Counted from the stretch's first letter, positions 10,401 to 19,687 are shown. The stretch is DNA of 64,000 bases from Paludibacteraceae bacterium (GCA_017547145.1 JAFYQJ010000011.1:62001-126000); one strand, 5' to 3'. Notes: generated from the letters alone by a model not told the origin. Numbers and translations are program-made.

Positions 10401-10430
10401 TAATACAACTAACGATAAAAGCTTTTTCAT
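7389..10430 (-). CDS. lacZ: GH2 beta-galactosidase, exported
   Basis: Hydrolyses terminal beta-galactosides. A signal peptide (MKKLLSLVVLCWAINVFA) points to the envelope rather than the cytoplasm. Domain order follows LacZ: N-terminal sugar-binding jelly roll with VPGNWERQGYGVP and DFWRLSGIERDV, Ig-like domain, TIM barrel, C-terminal beta-gal small-chain domain. Catalytic acid/base is E474 in SLGNEAGNG and the nucleophile E537 in LCEYVHAMGNS. 1,013 aa, close to the 1,023 of E. coli LacZ. No T9SS sorting domain is seen. It is the last protein gene of a minus-strand run, 4 nt after the DUF1810/ADP-ribosylglycohydrolase gene, and lies next to a GH85 enzyme that would release galactose-bearing N-glycans; that link is inference. 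Confidence 0.93.
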   Translation of the reverse strand: MKKLLSLVVLCWAINVFALPEWQSQYAIGEGKIEPHAYIFPYDKTDDISACFFQKSKYYKSLNGQWKFHWVRNPELRPKNFYRPDFYVGNWNNITVPGNWERQGYGVPVYVNQTYEFAGEAFKGERNPPFVPDSTNEVGSYRRDFEIPTSWSGQRIVLAFDGVISFFYVWLNGELLGYSQGSKTTAEWDITDKVKIGKNTLAVEVYRWSAGSYLECQDFWRLSGIERDVYVYATPKRHIADYKVTASLNKENYKDGIFALEAIVSGTDTKSATFRCLLYDDNEQLIYENSRLIPSGDSKFGIQIPATMLKNIKTWSAENPNLYTLVLRLEGKNGVLQQTGCRIGFRTSEIKNRQFCINGVPILIKGVNAHDHTQQGRTTTKEQMLQDIILMKQNNINTVRCAHYPKQFYFYELCNQYGLYVIDEANIESHGMGYEAESLAKDSSWLSMHLNRTQRMYEQTKNMPSVVIYSLGNEAGNGINFEKTYKWLKQHDNRPIQYERAEEDYNTDIYCRMYRGINDVRNYVQRKDVYRPFILCEYVHAMGNSVGGLNDYWQLFESEPLAQGGCVWDWVDQAFAEVDDSGKWYWAYGGDYGKNMPSDNSFCCNGLVNAVREAHPHLYEVKKVYQYIKTRLLNEKQMLFEVKNWHDFTDLKSFTLHWNLCDEKNNILAQGDKQIACPAHDVVRFSLPTPTFPISSKELFLNLTWTPNNPKPYEATQSVVAYDQFILTNKKWKSASSVCDWQIDENVATNGVLSATFCKETGVLQSIVKNGKQMLTSPLKLSLYRPFTENDIKDWSGVAKTKTSGFDNLSQKATSFKVKKNCIETSVLIFSGENKKIGKMDVSYLFNSDSTISVKTVFSPDTSVKVLSRVGLMFQMPNEFSQISYLGKEYETYVDRNQCGFVRLCKTTPDEMFHSYVVPQATGNRMDVRYATFSDGETDLTISAVNPFQFSALPYSDANIDNAKHLNELLPEEMFTVHIDAKQMGVGTATCGPSVLPQYLIPLEKTTFEFIIK

Positions 10431-10434
10431 AAAA

Positions 10435-11727
10435 TTATATTTTTTTTTCTACGAATTTTTGATAAAAATTCATCATTACTTTTATAAACTCATTCGGCAA
10501 TCTCTTCAATACTTCTTTTTTGATATGTTCAGGTACTCCGCCATAAAAAGCTTCTGCAATTCCACCTGTAATAGCTCCCATAGTATCAGCATCACCACCC
10601 AATGAAACAGCCAATCGAATAGCACTTTCAAAATCGCTACTTTCCAAGAAAGCAATGATTGATTCGGGGACCGTACCTTGGCAACTTTCATCAAATAAGT
10701 AAGTAGGACGAATTTCATCGCAGGTACGGCTAAGATTATAACCGAATATTTGTTCTATATATTTCTTTATTTCTTGTTTGCTTTTTCCTGTACGTGCTAA
10801 AAAGATACTTGCAGCTGTAGCTTGTGCTCCTTTGATTCCTTCCGGATGATTATGTGTAATTTCCGCACTTTGTTTAGCAGCTTCCAATGTTTCTTCCAAT
10901 GTATTGAAAGCCCAACCTACAGGACTGATACGCATAGCAGAACCATTTCCCCAACTATTATAAGGTTTTGGTTCTCTTGCTTTTAGCCAACTATAAAACA
11001 TTCCTCCATATCCAGCTGCTGGATAACGATTACCATAATCTTGCATAATTTCTAAAAGACTATCTCCTGTAAGCAACCAATCTGCAATTGCTACGGTCAT
11101 CACAGAATCATCTGTATATCTTGAAGCGTCATAAAATAATCCAAAATCAGTACTTTTACAAGCATGGAATTCATAAAATGACCCAATAACATCTCCTGCT
11201 ATCGCACCTAACAAAATCTTATCAGACTGAGGTTTTATGTATAATCGTTTTATCGTAAGTTCATCTTTTTCTCCATGATAATGCTTCTCCAAAACTTTTT
11301 CAAACAAATCATCTTCTGAAACTTCGTCAAACAAAGTCATGCACGAACGGACTTTCATCGCATCCAAACCACCGAACACTTCTTCTGCTCCCTTATCTAA
11401 TAGCAGAAAGGCAGAAGTAATCTCCTGTAATCTTTTACCAAGAATCGGATGTTTCAAATATGCTTTTGCTTCTTCAATATCATCTATTCCATAATAATAA
11501 GAGTTACCACTCTGTCCCAATCCTTTGAGTTGTGGAAAGATGTACCATATCCAATGCGATAGTTTCTTACCGTTTTTCACTTCTTCCAATGCCATTTCGT
11601 AGATTTGTTCTTGTGCATCGACAAATCTTTCCAAAGAAGGGTACAGATCTTCCTGTTCTTTCAGCAGTATATTTTTTGTTTTTTCCTCTTTCTCAAAAGA
11701 GTCAAAAATTTCTTTTATACTTTTCAT
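10435..11727 (-). CDS. DUF1810-like domain fused to ADP-ribosylglycohydrolase
   Basis: Two-domain protein of 430 aa. Residues about 30-165 resemble the DUF1810 family (LERFVDAQEQIYEMALEEVKNG, HWIWYIFPQL, MTLFDEVS). Residues about 170-425 are a DraG/ARH-type ADP-ribosylglycohydrolase: GAIAGDVIGSFYEF, the metal-binding TDDS motif (D206, D207) and LGGDADTMG (D379, D381). The second domain should remove ADP-ribose from modified protein, nucleic acid or small molecules; the target is unknown. No signal peptide, so cytoplasmic. It lies 8 nt after pspC and 4 nt before the beta-galactosidase, so it is probably co-transcribed with them. The hydrolase half is firm; the DUF1810 name comes from recognition of its WIWYIFPQ-type core. 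Confidence 0.8.
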   Translation of the reverse strand: MKSIKEIFDSFEKEEKTKNILLKEQEDLYPSLERFVDAQEQIYEMALEEVKNGKKLSHWIWYIFPQLKGLGQSGNSYYYGIDDIEEAKAYLKHPILGKRLQEITSAFLLLDKGAEEVFGGLDAMKVRSCMTLFDEVSEDDLFEKVLEKHYHGEKDELTIKRLYIKPQSDKILLGAIAGDVIGSFYEFHACKSTDFGLFYDASRYTDDSVMTVAIADWLLTGDSLLEIMQDYGNRYPAAGYGGMFYSWLKAREPKPYNSWGNGSAMRISPVGWAFNTLEETLEAAKQSAEITHNHPEGIKGAQATAASIFLARTGKSKQEIKKYIEQIFGYNLSRTCDEIRPTYLFDESCQGTVPESIIAFLESSDFESAIRLAVSLGGDADTMGAITGGIAEAFYGGVPEHIKKEVLKRLPNEFIKVMMNFYQKFVEKKI

Positions 11728-11735
11728 TTAAAGAT

Positions 11736-11920
11736 TTATCTATTAGGCATTACAATTGCCAAAATGATGTAAAGTAATAAACCGGGGAATCCCACAGAAA
11801 ACAGAGATAAAAAAGATATAGTACACGTACCATGGTTACATCCCAACCCAAATATTCTGCAATACCTGCACAAACGCCAGCAAGCATTTTGTTACTTGAT
11901 TTTTTTAGTTTTTTATTCAT
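11736..11920 (-). pseudogene. pspC: PspC-domain protein gene with a frameshift in a T6 run
   Basis: A small gene between metG (13 nt upstream) and the ADP-ribosylglycohydrolase gene. It begins MNKKLKKSSNKMLAGVCAGI then AEYLGWDVTMVRVLYLF, a clear PspC start. After the T6 run (A6 at 11809-11814 on the plus strand) the PspC continuation SLFSVGFPGLLLYIILAIVM is in another frame and ends in TAA at 11736. One extra T would restore a 61-residue protein. Read without a shift, the ORF ends after 56 codons with a still hydrophobic tail. It could be a real frameshift, a sequencing error in a homopolymer, or slippage. Confidence 0.75.
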
Positions 11921-11933
11921 GATTATTTTCTTT

Positions 11934-13988
11934 TTATCCTACTTGACTACCATTTTTCACTGTGCGACTTGGCTGAATAAGTACCAATTTTCCGTCAGCA
12001 TCTACTGCCGAAAGAATCATACCTTGACTTTCTACACCTTTAAGTTTACGAGGAGGGAAATTTGCAATAAAGCAAACTTGCATTCCTACCAACTTTTCGG
12101 GTTCAGGGTAACTTTGTGCAATTCCCGAAACTATAGTACGACCTCCCATTCCGTCGTCAATTTTGAATTGTAACAATTTGTCGGCTTTTGGCACGCGAGA
12201 ACATTCCAACACAGTTCCTACGCGAATATCATTTTTGTCAAATTCGTCGATGGTTGTGTTTTCTTTGATAGCTGCAGGTTTGTATTCTGCCACTTCGTTT
12301 GCTTTTTTCGTATCTGCTAGTTTCTGCAATTGTGCTTCAATTATTGCATCTTCGATTTTTTCGAAAAGCAATTCTGGCGTTCCAAGTTTTTCTCCTGCAG
12401 TCAGTAAATCTATCTGACCAAGATTTGCCCAATTGAACGATTTTAGGTTCAACATTGTACGCAATTTTTGCGAAGAAAATGGCAAAAATGGTTCAAAAGC
12501 AATGGCCAAATTAGCCGCAATTTGCAATCCAATGTGCAAAATTGTTGCAGTTCGAGCCATATCTGTTTTAGCCAACTTCCAAGGTTCTGTATCAGCCAAA
12601 TATTTATTGCCAATTCGAGCCAAATTCATTGCCTCTTTTTGTGCGTCGCGGAATTTGAAGTTATCAAGTAATTGCTCCAATCGTGTTTTTACATCAGCAA
12701 ATTCAGCCAAAGTTTCTTTGTCGTAATCCGTTAGTTCTCCGAGTTCAGGGACAACGCCTTCAAAGTATTTTTGTGTCAACACCAACGCACGATTTATAAA
12801 GTTGCCATAAATAGCAACCAACTCGCTATTGTTACGAGCCTGAAAATCTCGCCAAGTAAAGTCGTTGTCTTTTGTTTCGGGAGCGTTAGCTGTAAGTACG
12901 TAACGCAACGTATCTTGTTTTTCAGGGAAATCAACCAAATATTCGTTCAACCAAACAGCCCAGTTTCTCGATGTAGAAATTTTATCTCCTTCAAGGTTCA
13001 AAAACTCGTTGCTAGGTACATTGTCGGGCAAAATATAACTGCCGTCGGCTTTCAGCATCGAAGGGAAAACAATGCAATGGAAAACGATATTGTCTTTCCC
13101 AATGAAATGAATAAGGCGAGTTTCATCGTCTTTCCACCATGTTTCCCAATTTCCAAATTTTTCAGGTTGAGCATCGCAAAGCTCTTTCGTGTTGCTAATG
13201 TAACCGATTGGTGCGTCGAACCAAACGTAAAGAACTTTTCCTTCAGCACCTTCTACTGGCACAGGAATTCCCCAATCCAAATCGCGACTTACGGCACGAG
13301 GTTGCAAACCAAGGTCGAGCCAACTTTTGCATTGTCCATAAACGTTTGAACGCCATTCTTTGTGATTTTCAAGAATCCACTCACGCAACCAACCCTCGTG
13401 TTTGTCGAGCGGTAAATACCAGTGTTTTGTTTCTCGCAAAACTGGTTTGCTTCCACTGATTGCCGATTTTGGATTTATCAAGTCAAGTGGAGAAAGTGAG
13501 GTTCCACATTTTTCACATTGGTCGCCATAAGCACCATCGGCATGGCAATGTGGGCATTCGCCTGTAATGTAGCGATCGGCAAGAAATTGACGAGCTTCTT
13601 CGTCGTAATATTGTTCCGACGTTTTTTCGATAAATTCGCCTTTTTCGTATAATTTTCTAAAGAAATCCGATGCAAGTTGGTGATGTGTTTTTGAAGTAGT
13701 TCGAGAATAAACATCAAACGAAATTCCAAATCCTTCGAACGATTTCTTAATCAACGAATGATAGCGGTCAACTACATCTTGAGAGGTAATTCCCTCTTTT
13801 TTTGCACGAATAGTGATGGGCACTCCATGCTCATCGCTACCACCAACAAACAAAACTTCCTCACCTTTCAAACGTAAATAACGCACATAAATATCGGCTG
13901 GAACATACACACCTGCCAAGTGTCCAATATGTACAGGACCATTGGCATAAGGCAACGCCGAAGTAACAAGTGTTCTCTTAAATGACAT
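11934..13988 (-). CDS. metG: Methionyl-tRNA synthetase
   Basis: Charges tRNA-Met in the cytoplasm. The start is the ATG at 13988 ([17 protein letters not shown]); the open frame reaches two codons further only through a TTG. Class I signature HIGHLAG near residue 20, a zinc knuckle CPHC...CEKC (about 140-160), the KMSKS-equivalent KISTSRNW (about 335), and a C-terminal EMAP/Trbp111-type OB-fold tRNA-binding domain (about 575-684, with DIRVGTVL). 684 aa is the usual length for the dimeric two-domain form. It is in the middle of a tightly packed minus-strand run, 11 nt after the M49 peptidase. Confidence 0.97.
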   Translation of the reverse strand: MSFKRTLVTSALPYANGPVHIGHLAGVYVPADIYVRYLRLKGEEVLFVGGSDEHGVPITIRAKKEGITSQDVVDRYHSLIKKSFEGFGISFDVYSRTTSKTHHQLASDFFRKLYEKGEFIEKTSEQYYDEEARQFLADRYITGECPHCHADGAYGDQCEKCGTSLSPLDLINPKSAISGSKPVLRETKHWYLPLDKHEGWLREWILENHKEWRSNVYGQCKSWLDLGLQPRAVSRDLDWGIPVPVEGAEGKVLYVWFDAPIGYISNTKELCDAQPEKFGNWETWWKDDETRLIHFIGKDNIVFHCIVFPSMLKADGSYILPDNVPSNEFLNLEGDKISTSRNWAVWLNEYLVDFPEKQDTLRYVLTANAPETKDNDFTWRDFQARNNSELVAIYGNFINRALVLTQKYFEGVVPELGELTDYDKETLAEFADVKTRLEQLLDNFKFRDAQKEAMNLARIGNKYLADTEPWKLAKTDMARTATILHIGLQIAANLAIAFEPFLPFSSQKLRTMLNLKSFNWANLGQIDLLTAGEKLGTPELLFEKIEDAIIEAQLQKLADTKKANEVAEYKPAAIKENTTIDEFDKNDIRVGTVLECSRVPKADKLLQFKIDDGMGGRTIVSGIAQSYPEPEKLVGMQVCFIANFPPRKLKGVESQGMILSAVDADGKLVLIQPSRTVKNGSQVG

Positions 13989-13999
13989 AATCAAAATTT

Positions 14000-16030
14000 T
14001 TATTCATTAAATGTTGGAAGTGAAGAATATTCTGTAGAATAACGTAAATTTTGCTCAACGTAATTCTCTGAATAATCTATTTTCAAATCAACAAAATTTC
14101 CATTTTTATCAAAAATTGGTTTATAAATAGGATTTACAAAACCTTTATAAGGCGCAATATTTAAACCTGCATAACGATCCAATATTTGCTTGTGAAGAAC
14201 AGGATCAAGTTTTACTGCATAACGCTCTACTATGTCGTGTGCAGCTTGAAAATCACCAGTAGATTTTATTCTTTGTATTTCTGCAAGTAAGTCACTAAAA
14301 TATGCTTGTACTTTTTTATAATCATTTATAACAACATAGGTTTTACCATCTCGTTCTCGTAATTCAACAGCATTGTCGCTTTTGGCTTTTTCAAACACCC
14401 AGCGAGTAATTAATTGACGATTACGCATATGAGATTCTTCGATATTTTTACCTAACTCAATTCTCACTTGTTGTGTCATCAAGCCATTCATAAAATACTT
14501 GTAATACTGAGCTTTATACGCTTCCTTGTCGGGCAATAAACCTAATTTAACCATGATTGGATCGGCCATAAAATAAAGCCCAAATAAATCAGCACGTGTC
14601 TCTTCTATCGTTGCTCCATATGCCTTCAAAGCATCTGGGTCAACCCCAGGGAGCAACTTACCAGAACCATGTCCAAGACATTCATGCAAATCTGTATGTA
14701 AATTATCTGTTAAGAAACCATATTTACTCATTAAGTCTATTTCTACCTGACTCCAAGCAAATTCTTCAGCGAAACCATTTCCATGAGCAGCCATATCGTA
14801 AGCTGATGTAATATTTTCAATTGTTACTGATTTTGAGCCATGCATAGCTCGTATCCAATTAGCATTAGGCAAATTTATTCCAATTGGAGTCGTTGGGTAA
14901 CAATCTCCTGCAAGAATAGCTGCCGTAATTACTTTTGCTGTAACCCCTTTTACCGTCTCTTTCTTAAATTCCTTCGCAATTGGCGAATTGTCTTCAAACC
15001 ATTGTGCATTCGAGCTAATTACTTCTGTGCGTTTTGTGGCTTCTACATTTTTAAAATTAACTATCGATTCCCAACTTGCTTTCATTCCCAAAGGATCACC
15101 ATAAGTTTCTATAAAACCATTTACAAAATCGATATGAGAAGTAGTATCGTTAACCCAAGCAATAGAGAAATCGTCGAATGTACGCAAATCACCAGTTTGG
15201 TAATATTCAATTAATCTTCCTATTACCTCCTTTTGTTGCTCATTTTCTGCAACTGAATATGCTTTTTCGAGCCAAAAAACAATTTTTTCTATTGCAGCAG
15301 TATAAAGCCCGCCTACCTTATAAGTTTTCTCAACCAAAACACCATTTTCCTTTACCAGCTTTGTATTCAATCCGTATGATATAGGCATTGGGTCATTGAC
15401 ACTTTTTTGAGCATTATAAAATTGTTCTGCCTCCGCCTGCGAAACACCTTCATAATAATTACATGCCGATGCTTGTAGCAAATCTACTCCAGAATCTTGT
15501 ACTATACGACGAGACGCTATTTCAGGATTAAATATTACAGGAATTAAATAATCTAAAATTTCTTGGGACGACATTCCTATTTTCTCAAGAGAAGCAGAAG
15601 GCAAAAGTTTTACCTCGTTCTCAAAAAAATCACTCGAAAAATTAGGAATAAATTTATCATTACCATAATGATGATGAATTCCATTCGACACCCAAACACG
15701 TTTCAAATAAACTTCAAAAGCAATAAAATCGGAAGATGTTTTATCACCTTTGTAATTTTCGTAAATAGCCTCTAAAGTTCTACGAACAAGCAAATTATAC
15801 TTTCCATTTTGATCGTAAAGAATATCGCGACCATGCAACGCAGCCTCTGTTAGATAATACACCAATTCCTTCTGTTTAATAGTTAGATTTTCTAATTCTG
15901 GCACTTGATAACGCAAAATTTGCATATCAGCAAAACTATCTACCACATAATTAAACTCTTCTTTTTGCTCTTTGCTTGTACAAGCAAACGTTAATAAAGA
16001 CATCATCAAAATAAAAATTACTTTTTTCAT
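14000..16030 (-). CDS. M49-family dipeptidyl-peptidase III, lipoprotein
   Basis: Zinc exopeptidase that removes dipeptides from the N-terminus of short peptides. The start carries a lipoprotein signal ([19 protein letters not shown], lipobox LTFAC), so it is predicted to be membrane-anchored outside the cytoplasm. M49 motif 1 is HECLGH at residues 449-454, and motif 2 is EETRAD at 476-481 (EExxAE/D in the family). 676 aa, normal for bacterial DPP III. It lies 7 nt after an unidentified secreted protein and 11 nt before metG. Confidence 0.92.
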   Translation of the reverse strand: MKKVIFILMMSLLTFACTSKEQKEEFNYVVDSFADMQILRYQVPELENLTIKQKELVYYLTEAALHGRDILYDQNGKYNLLVRRTLEAIYENYKGDKTSSDFIAFEVYLKRVWVSNGIHHHYGNDKFIPNFSSDFFENEVKLLPSASLEKIGMSSQEILDYLIPVIFNPEIASRRIVQDSGVDLLQASACNYYEGVSQAEAEQFYNAQKSVNDPMPISYGLNTKLVKENGVLVEKTYKVGGLYTAAIEKIVFWLEKAYSVAENEQQKEVIGRLIEYYQTGDLRTFDDFSIAWVNDTTSHIDFVNGFIETYGDPLGMKASWESIVNFKNVEATKRTEVISSNAQWFEDNSPIAKEFKKETVKGVTAKVITAAILAGDCYPTTPIGINLPNANWIRAMHGSKSVTIENITSAYDMAAHGNGFAEEFAWSQVEIDLMSKYGFLTDNLHTDLHECLGHGSGKLLPGVDPDALKAYGATIEETRADLFGLYFMADPIMVKLGLLPDKEAYKAQYYKYFMNGLMTQQVRIELGKNIEESHMRNRQLITRWVFEKAKSDNAVELRERDGKTYVVINDYKKVQAYFSDLLAEIQRIKSTGDFQAAHDIVERYAVKLDPVLHKQILDRYAGLNIAPYKGFVNPIYKPIFDKNGNFVDLKIDYSENYVEQNLRYSTEYSSLPTFNE

Positions 16031-16037
16031 TAGCTAT

Positions 16038-16868
16038 TCAATTATTTTCTACTTCAACATCTTGTTGAAAAATCCATTTCTTTTTTATTGATTTCTTTTT
16101 GTATGCATCATAAGACGAATCTGGTGCATAATATCGATAATCACCAACAAATCCCATGTTTATAGGTGCCAAATGATCAAATACAAAACGATGTTTTTTT
16201 GCCTCATAAAGCAATGTCATCGAAACTTCGTTGTTATATTGAAATACGACACGAGAAAGGTATTCGTTTTTCAAAACCTCGAATATTGGCAATCCAAATC
16301 GAACCTCACCTTTATCAAACCAAAGTACATCGATTAACTTCATCGTTAAGTTCGGGTTGTTTTGCGACCAACCAAGTAAAATATACGCTTTCCCTTGTTT
16401 CGAATTAAAAGGAAATATGTCAAAATACAATGCTCCGTACCAATTTGCTGTATTTATTGCCTGATTATCCGATGGTACATAAGCAGTTTTTTGAGAAGCC
16501 AAAGGATAAACTTCCATTGTTTTGCCCTTTCGTTGAACAATTCCATTAAACACCAACTGATCTTTTCCAACAAGATAGCACCAAGAATAAACAGCAACAC
16601 GTTTATCCAAAGAAACTATCTTCTTCAAACCTCCCGTGTTTTTAAAATCATAATCTAACGAAATATTTCTTTGCAAGAGATCCGAAAAAATTATATATAT
16701 CGAATCGTTTATACGAGTTTGAGTTTCCGCAATAGTATCTTTTTTAAGTCGAGAAAAAAGTTTATTCAACTGAAACTCACATTCCGAAAACGAACGCTGT
16801 TGTGCTTGTGATGCAAAAAAGAAAAACAAACAACAAAATATACCAACATTTTTCAGTCGTTGCGACAT
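16038..16868 (-). CDS. Secreted protein of unknown function
   Basis: 276 aa with an N-terminal signal peptide (hydrophobic stretch GIFCCLFFFFASQAQ, cleavage likely after AQA). The mature part is rich in aromatic residues and predicted beta-strand (SWCYLVGKDQLVFNGIV, ANWYGALYFDIFPF, YILLGWSQNNPN). No catalytic motif is recognised. It starts a minus-strand run 7 nt before the M49 peptidase, and its start codon lies right behind the yebC terminator, so it may depend on read-through. I do not recognise the family. Confidence 0.75.
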   Translation of the reverse strand: MSQRLKNVGIFCCLFFFFASQAQQRSFSECEFQLNKLFSRLKKDTIAETQTRINDSIYIIFSDLLQRNISLDYDFKNTGGLKKIVSLDKRVAVYSWCYLVGKDQLVFNGIVQRKGKTMEVYPLASQKTAYVPSDNQAINTANWYGALYFDIFPFNSKQGKAYILLGWSQNNPNLTMKLIDVLWFDKGEVRFGLPIFEVLKNEYLSRVVFQYNNEVSMTLLYEAKKHRFVFDHLAPINMGFVGDYRYYAPDSSYDAYKKKSIKKKWIFQQDVEVENN

Positions 16869-16871
16869 ATA

Positions 16872-16930
16872 CTAAAAATTAAAAAACATTGTTTTGCCAA
16901 AACTCCCAAAAGCCTGACAAAGCAATGTTT
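16872..16930 (-). terminator. Intrinsic terminator after yebC
   Basis: 13-bp stem with one G-U pair (16884-16896 / 16918-16930), 21-nt loop, followed on the minus strand by TTTTTTAATTTTT. It ends only a few bases before the start codon of the next gene. Confidence 0.6.
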
Positions 16931-16945
16931 ATCAAAAAAAGGAGG

Positions 16946-17662
16946 TTAATCAATTTTCATATTATGATAAACGTTTTGAACATCTTCATCCTCTTCTATA
17001 CGTTCAACTAGTTTATCAATTGTAGCACGTTGTTCCTCATTCAATTCTTTTACATCATTAGGAATTCGTGTCAATTCCGAACCTTTTATTTCAATACCTT
17101 TCTCTTCAAGAACTTTTTGTATTTGATTAAAAGATTTTGGATCACCATAGATTGTTATTCCTTCTTCGTCTTCATCATACTCATCTTCAACACCATAATC
17201 TATTAAGTCTAATATCAATTCGTCCATATCAAGACCTTCTGCACTGATAGTAAACGTTGCTTTACGAGTAAAAATAAAATCGAGACTACCAGAAGTTCCC
17301 AACGACCCTCCAAATTTATTGAAATAACTACGTACGTTACCAACTGTTCTTGTTGTATTATCAGTTGCTGTTTCTACATATATAGCTATACCAAAAGGAC
17401 CATAACCTTCATAATTCATTTCTTTATAGTCTTTTTGGTCTTTTCCCATTGCATTTTTTATAGCACGCTCAATATTGTCTTTAGGCATATTTTCACGTTT
17501 TGCATTGGCTATAATTGCACGCAAGTGAGGGTTGTTTTCAGGATCCGGTCCTCCAGCTTTTACCGCAATGGCTATTTGTTTTCCAATACGTGTAAAAGTA
17601 CGAGCCATATTACCCCATCTTTTTAATTTTGTTGCTTTACGATATTCAAATGCTCTTCCCAT
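16946..17662 (-). CDS. yebC: YebC/PmpR-family (TACO1-like) protein
   Basis: Cytoplasmic three-domain protein of the YebC/TACO1 family, variously described as a transcriptional regulator or as helping ribosomes through difficult stretches. Family marks: the N-terminal MGRAFEYRKATKLKRW, FTRIGKQIAIAVKAGGPDPENNP, and NMPKDNIERAIKNA, followed by NYEGYGPFGIAIYVE. 238 aa matches the family. The extra acidic stretch DEYDEDEEGITIYGD (about residues 165-180) is typical of this group in Bacteroidota. Monocistronic: own -7 box upstream and terminator downstream. Confidence 0.93.
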   Translation of the reverse strand: MGRAFEYRKATKLKRWGNMARTFTRIGKQIAIAVKAGGPDPENNPHLRAIIANAKRENMPKDNIERAIKNAMGKDQKDYKEMNYEGYGPFGIAIYVETATDNTTRTVGNVRSYFNKFGGSLGTSGSLDFIFTRKATFTISAEGLDMDELILDLIDYGVEDEYDEDEEGITIYGDPKSFNQIQKVLEEKGIEIKGSELTRIPNDVKELNEEQRATIDKLVERIEEDEDVQNVYHNMKID

Positions 17663-17686
17663 TTTTTTATAATTTTATTAAAGATG

Positions 17687-17694
17687 CAAAAATA
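17687..17694 (-). promoter_or_regulatory. -7 box of yebC
   Basis: Minus-strand TATTTTTG fits TAnnTTTG and lies about 25 nt before the yebC start. No good -33 TTTG is visible. Confidence 0.4.
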
Positions 17695-17756
17695 AAAAAT
17701 TATTTTCAGCTTTAAAATACTTAACTAATAACACTTATTTACACACAAAAAATATA

Positions 17757-17764
17757 TACCTTTG
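17757..17764 (+). promoter_or_regulatory. -7 box of the outer-membrane protein gene
   Basis: TACCTTTG fits TAnnTTTG, with only a weak T-rich -33 region upstream. It lies 40 nt before the ATG at 17804 and excludes the longer reading frame from 17,762 as a start. Confidence 0.5.
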
Positions 17765-17803
17765 TTTCAAATTGATTTATTAACCTTTTACAAACATTTT
17801 TTT

Positions 17804-18310
17804 ATGAAAAGAACAGTAAAAATTTTCGCAGTTGCTATTGTTGCCCTTATTGGCTTTGCAACAGTAAGTTACGCACAACCTCGTGCAGTAGGTCTTAATT
17901 TAGGATATGGTGCCAGCATATCTTATCAACACAATTTAGGAGAGGCAAACTTTTTAGATATAGCTGTTGATCTTCCTAACTTTTCTGGTATCGGTGCTCA
18001 TGTTACTTACGATTGGGTAGATCCTTTTGGCACGAAAGTACCTTGGAATAACAAAGGCTCTTGGAATTGGTATCTTGGCGTAGGTGCTGCAGGTGGTTTC
18101 TACAATTTATTTGCAGATCTAAGTCAATACAAAGGTGGTTATGTAGGTGTTGCCGGTCACGTGGGTATTGCTTACGACTTTTGGTTTCCACTTCAACTTT
18201 CTTTTGATTGGCGTCCAAATTTTGGTGTAGGTTTTTGGGATGAAGGTGCAAACTTTAATATGGGAGGACTTTACAACGGTATCACCCTAGGCGTTCGCTA
18301 TAGATTCTAA
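17804..18310 (+). CDS. Small outer-membrane beta-barrel protein
   Basis: 168 aa. A signal peptide (MKRTVKIFAVAIVALIGF...SYAQ) is followed by alternating aromatic/glycine strands and a C-terminal GVRYRF; a terminal phenylalanine is typical of outer-membrane barrels. The start at 17804 is chosen because the signal peptide begins there and the -7 box overlaps the longer open frame. About eight short strands can be traced, e.g. WNWYLGVGAAGGFYNL and YVGVAGHVGIAYDFW. Function unknown. Single gene between divergent yebC and the convergent tcdA. Confidence 0.75.
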   Translation: MKRTVKIFAVAIVALIGFATVSYAQPRAVGLNLGYGASISYQHNLGEANFLDIAVDLPNFSGIGAHVTYDWVDPFGTKVPWNNKGSWNWYLGVGAAGGFYNLFADLSQYKGGYVGVAGHVGIAYDFWFPLQLSFDWRPNFGVGFWDEGANFNMGGLYNGITLGVRYRF

Positions 18311-18327
18311 ACAACTTTAATTTTACA

Positions 18328-18356
18328 AAAAAAGCCACTTTACAGTGGCTTTTTTT
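18328..18356. terminator. Bidirectional intrinsic terminator
   Basis: AAAGCCACT (18331-18339) / AGTGGCTTT (from 18344), with a 4-nt loop, T-run on the plus strand and A-run before. It separates the outer-membrane protein gene from convergent tcdA. Confidence 0.85.
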
Positions 18357-18357
18357 A

Positions 18358-19074
18358 TTATTCTATTTTCGACAAAACATCTTGAACAACCAAACTTGCT
18401 AAAGTAAATCCAAAAACGGCAGTAGCATACACCAATGTTCCATTTGCTTTTTCGCCAGTAGATTTCCCCTTATTTTTTAGGACCTCATCGCTATATACAC
18501 ACTTAAATTTCCGTTTCGGGAATTGTTTATTTTGTTTAAATCGACGACGCAAAGCTGCTGCTAAAGGACATCCTTTTACTTTCCAAAATTCTGTTACAGA
18601 TATTCGTTTCAAATCGGATTTCAACGCAGCTCCCATCGATGAGAAAAGCGTTGCTTTGCTTTCGCAAGCTCGTAAAATAAGCAATGCTTTATCTTTTAGG
18701 CTATCAATAGCATCAACAACATAATCGTAGTCGTCAAATACAAAATCATCGGCACTTTCTTCACAATAAAATCGTTGTATTGCATTGATTTGAACATAAG
18801 GATTTATTTCAAGCAAACGATTTTTTAAAACCTCCACTTTAGGCATTCCAATAGTTTTTGTAGTAGCTACCAATTGTCTATTAATATTTGAGGTTGCAAC
18901 ACAATCCGAATCAACAATTGTAATCTTACCAATTCCTGAACGTACCAAACTTTCGGCACACCATCCACCTACGCCTCCTACTCCAAACACAATAACATGC
19001 TTACCTTGCAAAGCAGCCATAGCTGTTTTACCTAAAAGCAACTCTGTTCGCTCAAAATAATTCTTATCACTCAT
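18358..19074 (-). CDS. tcdA: tRNA threonylcarbamoyladenosine dehydratase (TcdA/CsdL)
   Basis: ThiF/E1-like enzyme that uses ATP to cyclise t6A37 in tRNA to ct6A. Nucleotide-binding glycine motif VIVFGVGGVGGWCAESLVRSG (about 26-46), the aspartate/arginine segment IVDSDCVATSNINRQ, the VDAIDSLKDKALLI segment, and the basic region PLAAALRRRFKQ typical of TcdA. The C-terminal GTLVYATAVFGFTLAS matches the family. 238 aa, slightly short compared with the E. coli protein. It lies 8 nt after the lipoprotein gene. Confidence 0.9.
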   Translation of the reverse strand: MSDKNYFERTELLLGKTAMAALQGKHVIVFGVGGVGGWCAESLVRSGIGKITIVDSDCVATSNINRQLVATTKTIGMPKVEVLKNRLLEINPYVQINAIQRFYCEESADDFVFDDYDYVVDAIDSLKDKALLILRACESKATLFSSMGAALKSDLKRISVTEFWKVKGCPLAAALRRRFKQNKQFPKRKFKCVYSDEVLKNKGKSTGEKANGTLVYATAVFGFTLASLVVQDVLSKIE

Positions 19075-19082
19075 AAATGCTT

Positions 19083-19673
19083 TTATTTATCACCTATCGA
19101 AAATGATAGAGGAATATATTTAGGTGCTGTTACATCTCGGTTTAGCACTTTAATAGTTGGTTTTACATTCAATTTTAAACTGCTCGGAGTAGAACCTATG
19201 CCAAGTAAATTTTTGGCCAATTTTAATATTGCTTCCGAATTTTCTTGAGCAATTATTTTTCGCAAATCAATATTTATGTTTACAGGCAAAACGTTAGTTG
19301 TATGCGGTGCCACAGAGAATGGTTGCGAAATTTCTCCTTCAGTTATTCGAATACTATCAACATCAAGCTGATAAGCCATTCGTTCAAAACCTGCTTGTAC
19401 ATTATTTGGGTTTTCGACAGATAAATTCAACGTCATACTCAAAGAGATAGACGAAGAAGCATTATTTATCAAATCTACTATTTTCAATAATGTGAAAGCA
19501 GAAATTTCTTCAGACGCACTTATACCAGAAACGACAATATTATCTATAGAGTGATAAGTATAATTACAATCCTTCATCGCCATTGCCTGACTCGCCATAT
19601 TTTTTAAAGCACTACACGACGACAAACAAAAAGTAAGAAACAAATAAAAAGCAAAAATCTTAAACTTCTTCAT
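19083..19673 (-). CDS. LEA14-like lipoprotein
   Basis: 196 aa with a lipoprotein signal (MKKFKIFAFYLFLTFCLSSCS, lipobox LSSC). The mature part has the LEA_2/WHy-type pattern: MTLNLSVENPNN, a bulky-strand region, then FSVAPHTTNVLPVNINID. Such domains bind hydrophobic ligands or partners; no specific role is known here. It lies 8 nt upstream of tcdA on the same strand. The family call rests on the VENPN motif and strand pattern. Confidence 0.65.
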   Translation of the reverse strand: MKKFKIFAFYLFLTFCLSSCSALKNMASQAMAMKDCNYTYHSIDNIVVSGISASEEISAFTLLKIVDLINNASSSISLSMTLNLSVENPNNVQAGFERMAYQLDVDSIRITEGEISQPFSVAPHTTNVLPVNINIDLRKIIAQENSEAILKLAKNLLGIGSTPSSLKLNVKPTIKVLNRDVTAPKYIPLSFSIGDK

Positions 19674-19687
19674 AACTAATATAACTA

